Assembly (NCBI GenBank): GCA_937860195.1
Contig: CALMBN010000168.1
Coordinates: 1-5,450 of the forward strand
DNA from: an uncultured Novosphingobium sp.
GTDB taxonomy: Bacteria > Pseudomonadota > Alphaproteobacteria > Sphingomonadales > Sphingomonadaceae
DNA: 5,450 nucleotides
Direction: 5' to 3'
This document shows, piece by piece, positions 4,427 through 5,450 of the stretch; position 1 is the stretch's first letter, and each line of letters starts with the position of its first letter. The notes under the pieces were generated by a model. The model did no database searches and was not told the DNA's origin. It saw only the letters and a program-made list of their open reading frames with translations. The translations under genes were made by a program, and so were the position numbers.

Positions 4427-5450
4427 TTGGTCGCGCTGGTCCAGACAGTGGCCTATTTGGGGCTGGAGGCGCGCTCGATCGAAGTGCAGTGCCAGATCGC
4501 GCCCGGGCTGTTCAAATTCAACGTGGTCGGCCTGCCGGACAAGGCGGTCAACGAAAGCAAGGAGCGCGTTCATGCCGCGCTCTCTGCGATGGGGCTGTCG
4601 CTCCCGCCCAAACGGATCACGATCAACCTGTCTCCGGCCGATCTGCCCAAGGAAGGATCGCATTACGATCTGCCGATTGCGCTGGCCTTGCTCGCCGCAA
4701 TGGGGGTGACCGATGCCGAGCAATTGGGTGACTTTATTGCTGTGGGTGAATTGGCGCTTGATGGCCGGATCGTCGCCTCGCCGGGTGTGCTGCTGGCCGC
4801 GCTCCATGCCTCGGGGCAGGACCTCGGGTTGATCTGCCCGGCCGTGCAGGGCAGCGAGGCGGCCTGGGCCAGCGGTGTGGCAGTGGTGGCAGCGCCCAAC
4901 CTTGTCAGCCTGCTCAACCACCTCAAGGGCACCCAGCAGCTACCCCAGCCGCAGCCCGGAGAGGCTGAGCCGCCGGGGTTCGGGCCTGACCTGAAGCAGG
5001 TCAAGGGTCAGGAAACCGCCAAGCGTGCGCTGGAGATCGCCGCCGCTGGCGGCCACAACCTGCTGATGATCGGCCCGCCGGGTGCGGGCAAAAGCCTGCT
5101 GGCGAGCTGCCTGCCGGGAATCCTTCCGCCGCTGACCTCGGCCGAGGCGCTGGAGGTTTCGATGGTCTCCTCGATCGCGGGCACGCTCGAAGGCGGCAAG
5201 ATCAGCCGGACCCGCCCGTTCCGCACTCCGCATCACTCGGCCTCGATGGCGGCGCTGACTGGCGGGGGGCTCAAGGTCAAACCGGGTGAGGTCAGCCTCG
5301 CGCATCTTGGCGTGCTGTTTCTGGATGAGCTGCCCGAATTCCAGCGCGCGGTGCTCGATTCGCTGCGCCAGCCGCTCGAAACCGGCGAAGTCGCCGTCGC
5401 CCGCGTCAATCACCGCGTCACTTATCCGGCGCGCTTCATGCTGATCGCCG
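4427..5450 (+). CDS. comM: YifB/ComM-family Mg-chelatase-like AAA+ ATPase, N-terminal 341 residues (3' end outside window)
   Basis: The frame is open from 4427 to the window edge. It starts at a TTG, giving [20 protein letters not shown], the standard beginning of the family. Residues ~20-140 form the ChlI/Lon-protease-like N-terminal domain ([38 protein letters not shown]). A Pro-rich linker (~168-185) leads into the AAA+ Mg-chelatase domain with Walker A GPPGAGKS (216-223), the [11 protein letters not shown] motif (263-273) and Walker [12 protein letters not shown] (295-305). The family is about 500 residues long, so roughly a third is missing. Homologues called ComM act as hexameric helicases promoting branch migration during natural transformation; in many bacteria the role is untested, so the symbol is by homology. 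It is transcribed away from the secreted protein gene, with a repeat element in the shared upstream region. Confidence 0.95.
   Translation, partial: MVALVQTVAYLGLEARSIEVQCQIAPGLFKFNVVGLPDKAVNESKERVHAALSAMGLSLPPKRITINLSPADLPKEGSHYDLPIALALLAAMGVTDAEQLGDFIAVGELALDGRIVASPGVLLAALHASGQDLGLICPAVQGSEAAWASGVAVVAAPNLVSLLNHLKGTQQLPQPQPGEAEPPGFGPDLKQVKGQETAKRALEIAAAGGHNLLMIGPPGAGKSLLASCLPGILPPLTSAEALEVSMVSSIAGTLEGGKISRTRPFRTPHHSASMAALTGGGLKVKPGEVSLAHLGVLFLDELPEFQRAVLDSLRQPLETGEVAVARVNHRVTYPARFMLIA

Noticed and set aside
4391..4431. Short inverted repeat (ccaagta / tacttgg) around the yifB/comM ribosome binding site
   Set aside because: Only seven bases pair across a loop of more than 20 bases; too weak to claim a regulatory structure.

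Overview
The window appears to join two unrelated genomes. From about position 1207 rightwards it looks like a Sphingomonadales-type alphaproteobacterium. It carries the classic rpmH-rnpA-yidD-yidC cluster on the minus strand, then a secreted ClpP/crotonase-fold-like protein (minus), then the 5' part of a YifB/ComM-type AAA+ ATPase (plus). The proposed order is a judgement from recalled family sequences, not from a search. From about 1224 leftwards the content changes: the C-terminal half of a WecA/MraY-type polyprenyl-phosphate sugar-1-phosphate transferase with an extra four-helix membrane tail (minus), a short GACTG-rich tandem repeat, and the last 45 codons of a family 4-type uracil-DNA glycosylase (plus). 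This gene pairing and the repeat style recall soil Acidobacteriota, but that is a weak guess.

The two parts meet inside one open reading frame (2373 down to 238, minus, 711 codons). Its first ~389 residues are the N-terminal and periplasmic part of YidC. Its last ~325 residues are the distal part of the transferase. The switch falls in a membrane-helix stretch (VAIMLLTG, 1204-1227) that could occur in both parents. YidC loses almost all of its conserved insertase core and the transferase loses its N-terminal catalytic half. The simplest reading is a chimeric assembly joined through a short shared sequence, not a new fusion protein.

Layout: 1-140 glycosylase end; 141-237 tandem repeat; 238-~1224 transferase end; ~1207-2373 yidC start; 2428-2637 yidD; 2638-2815 palindromic repeat element with perfect 33-bp inverted ends; 2819-3172 rnpA; 3187-3321 rpmH; 3322-3428 rpmH leader and promoter; 3429-4115 secreted protease-like protein; 4116-4426 divergent spacer holding a second, diverged copy of the repeat element; 4427-5450 yifB/comM, cut by the window edge.

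The rpmH-rnpA-yidD-yidC genes act together in ribosome and tRNA maturation (L34, RNase P protein) and in membrane-protein insertion (YidD, YidC). The most interesting genuine biology is the repeat element. It appears to have inserted exactly into an ancestral GTGA stop/start overlap of rnpA and yidD, duplicated GTGAA, cut yidD off from its likely ribosome binding site and placed a very stable hairpin in the operon mRNA.
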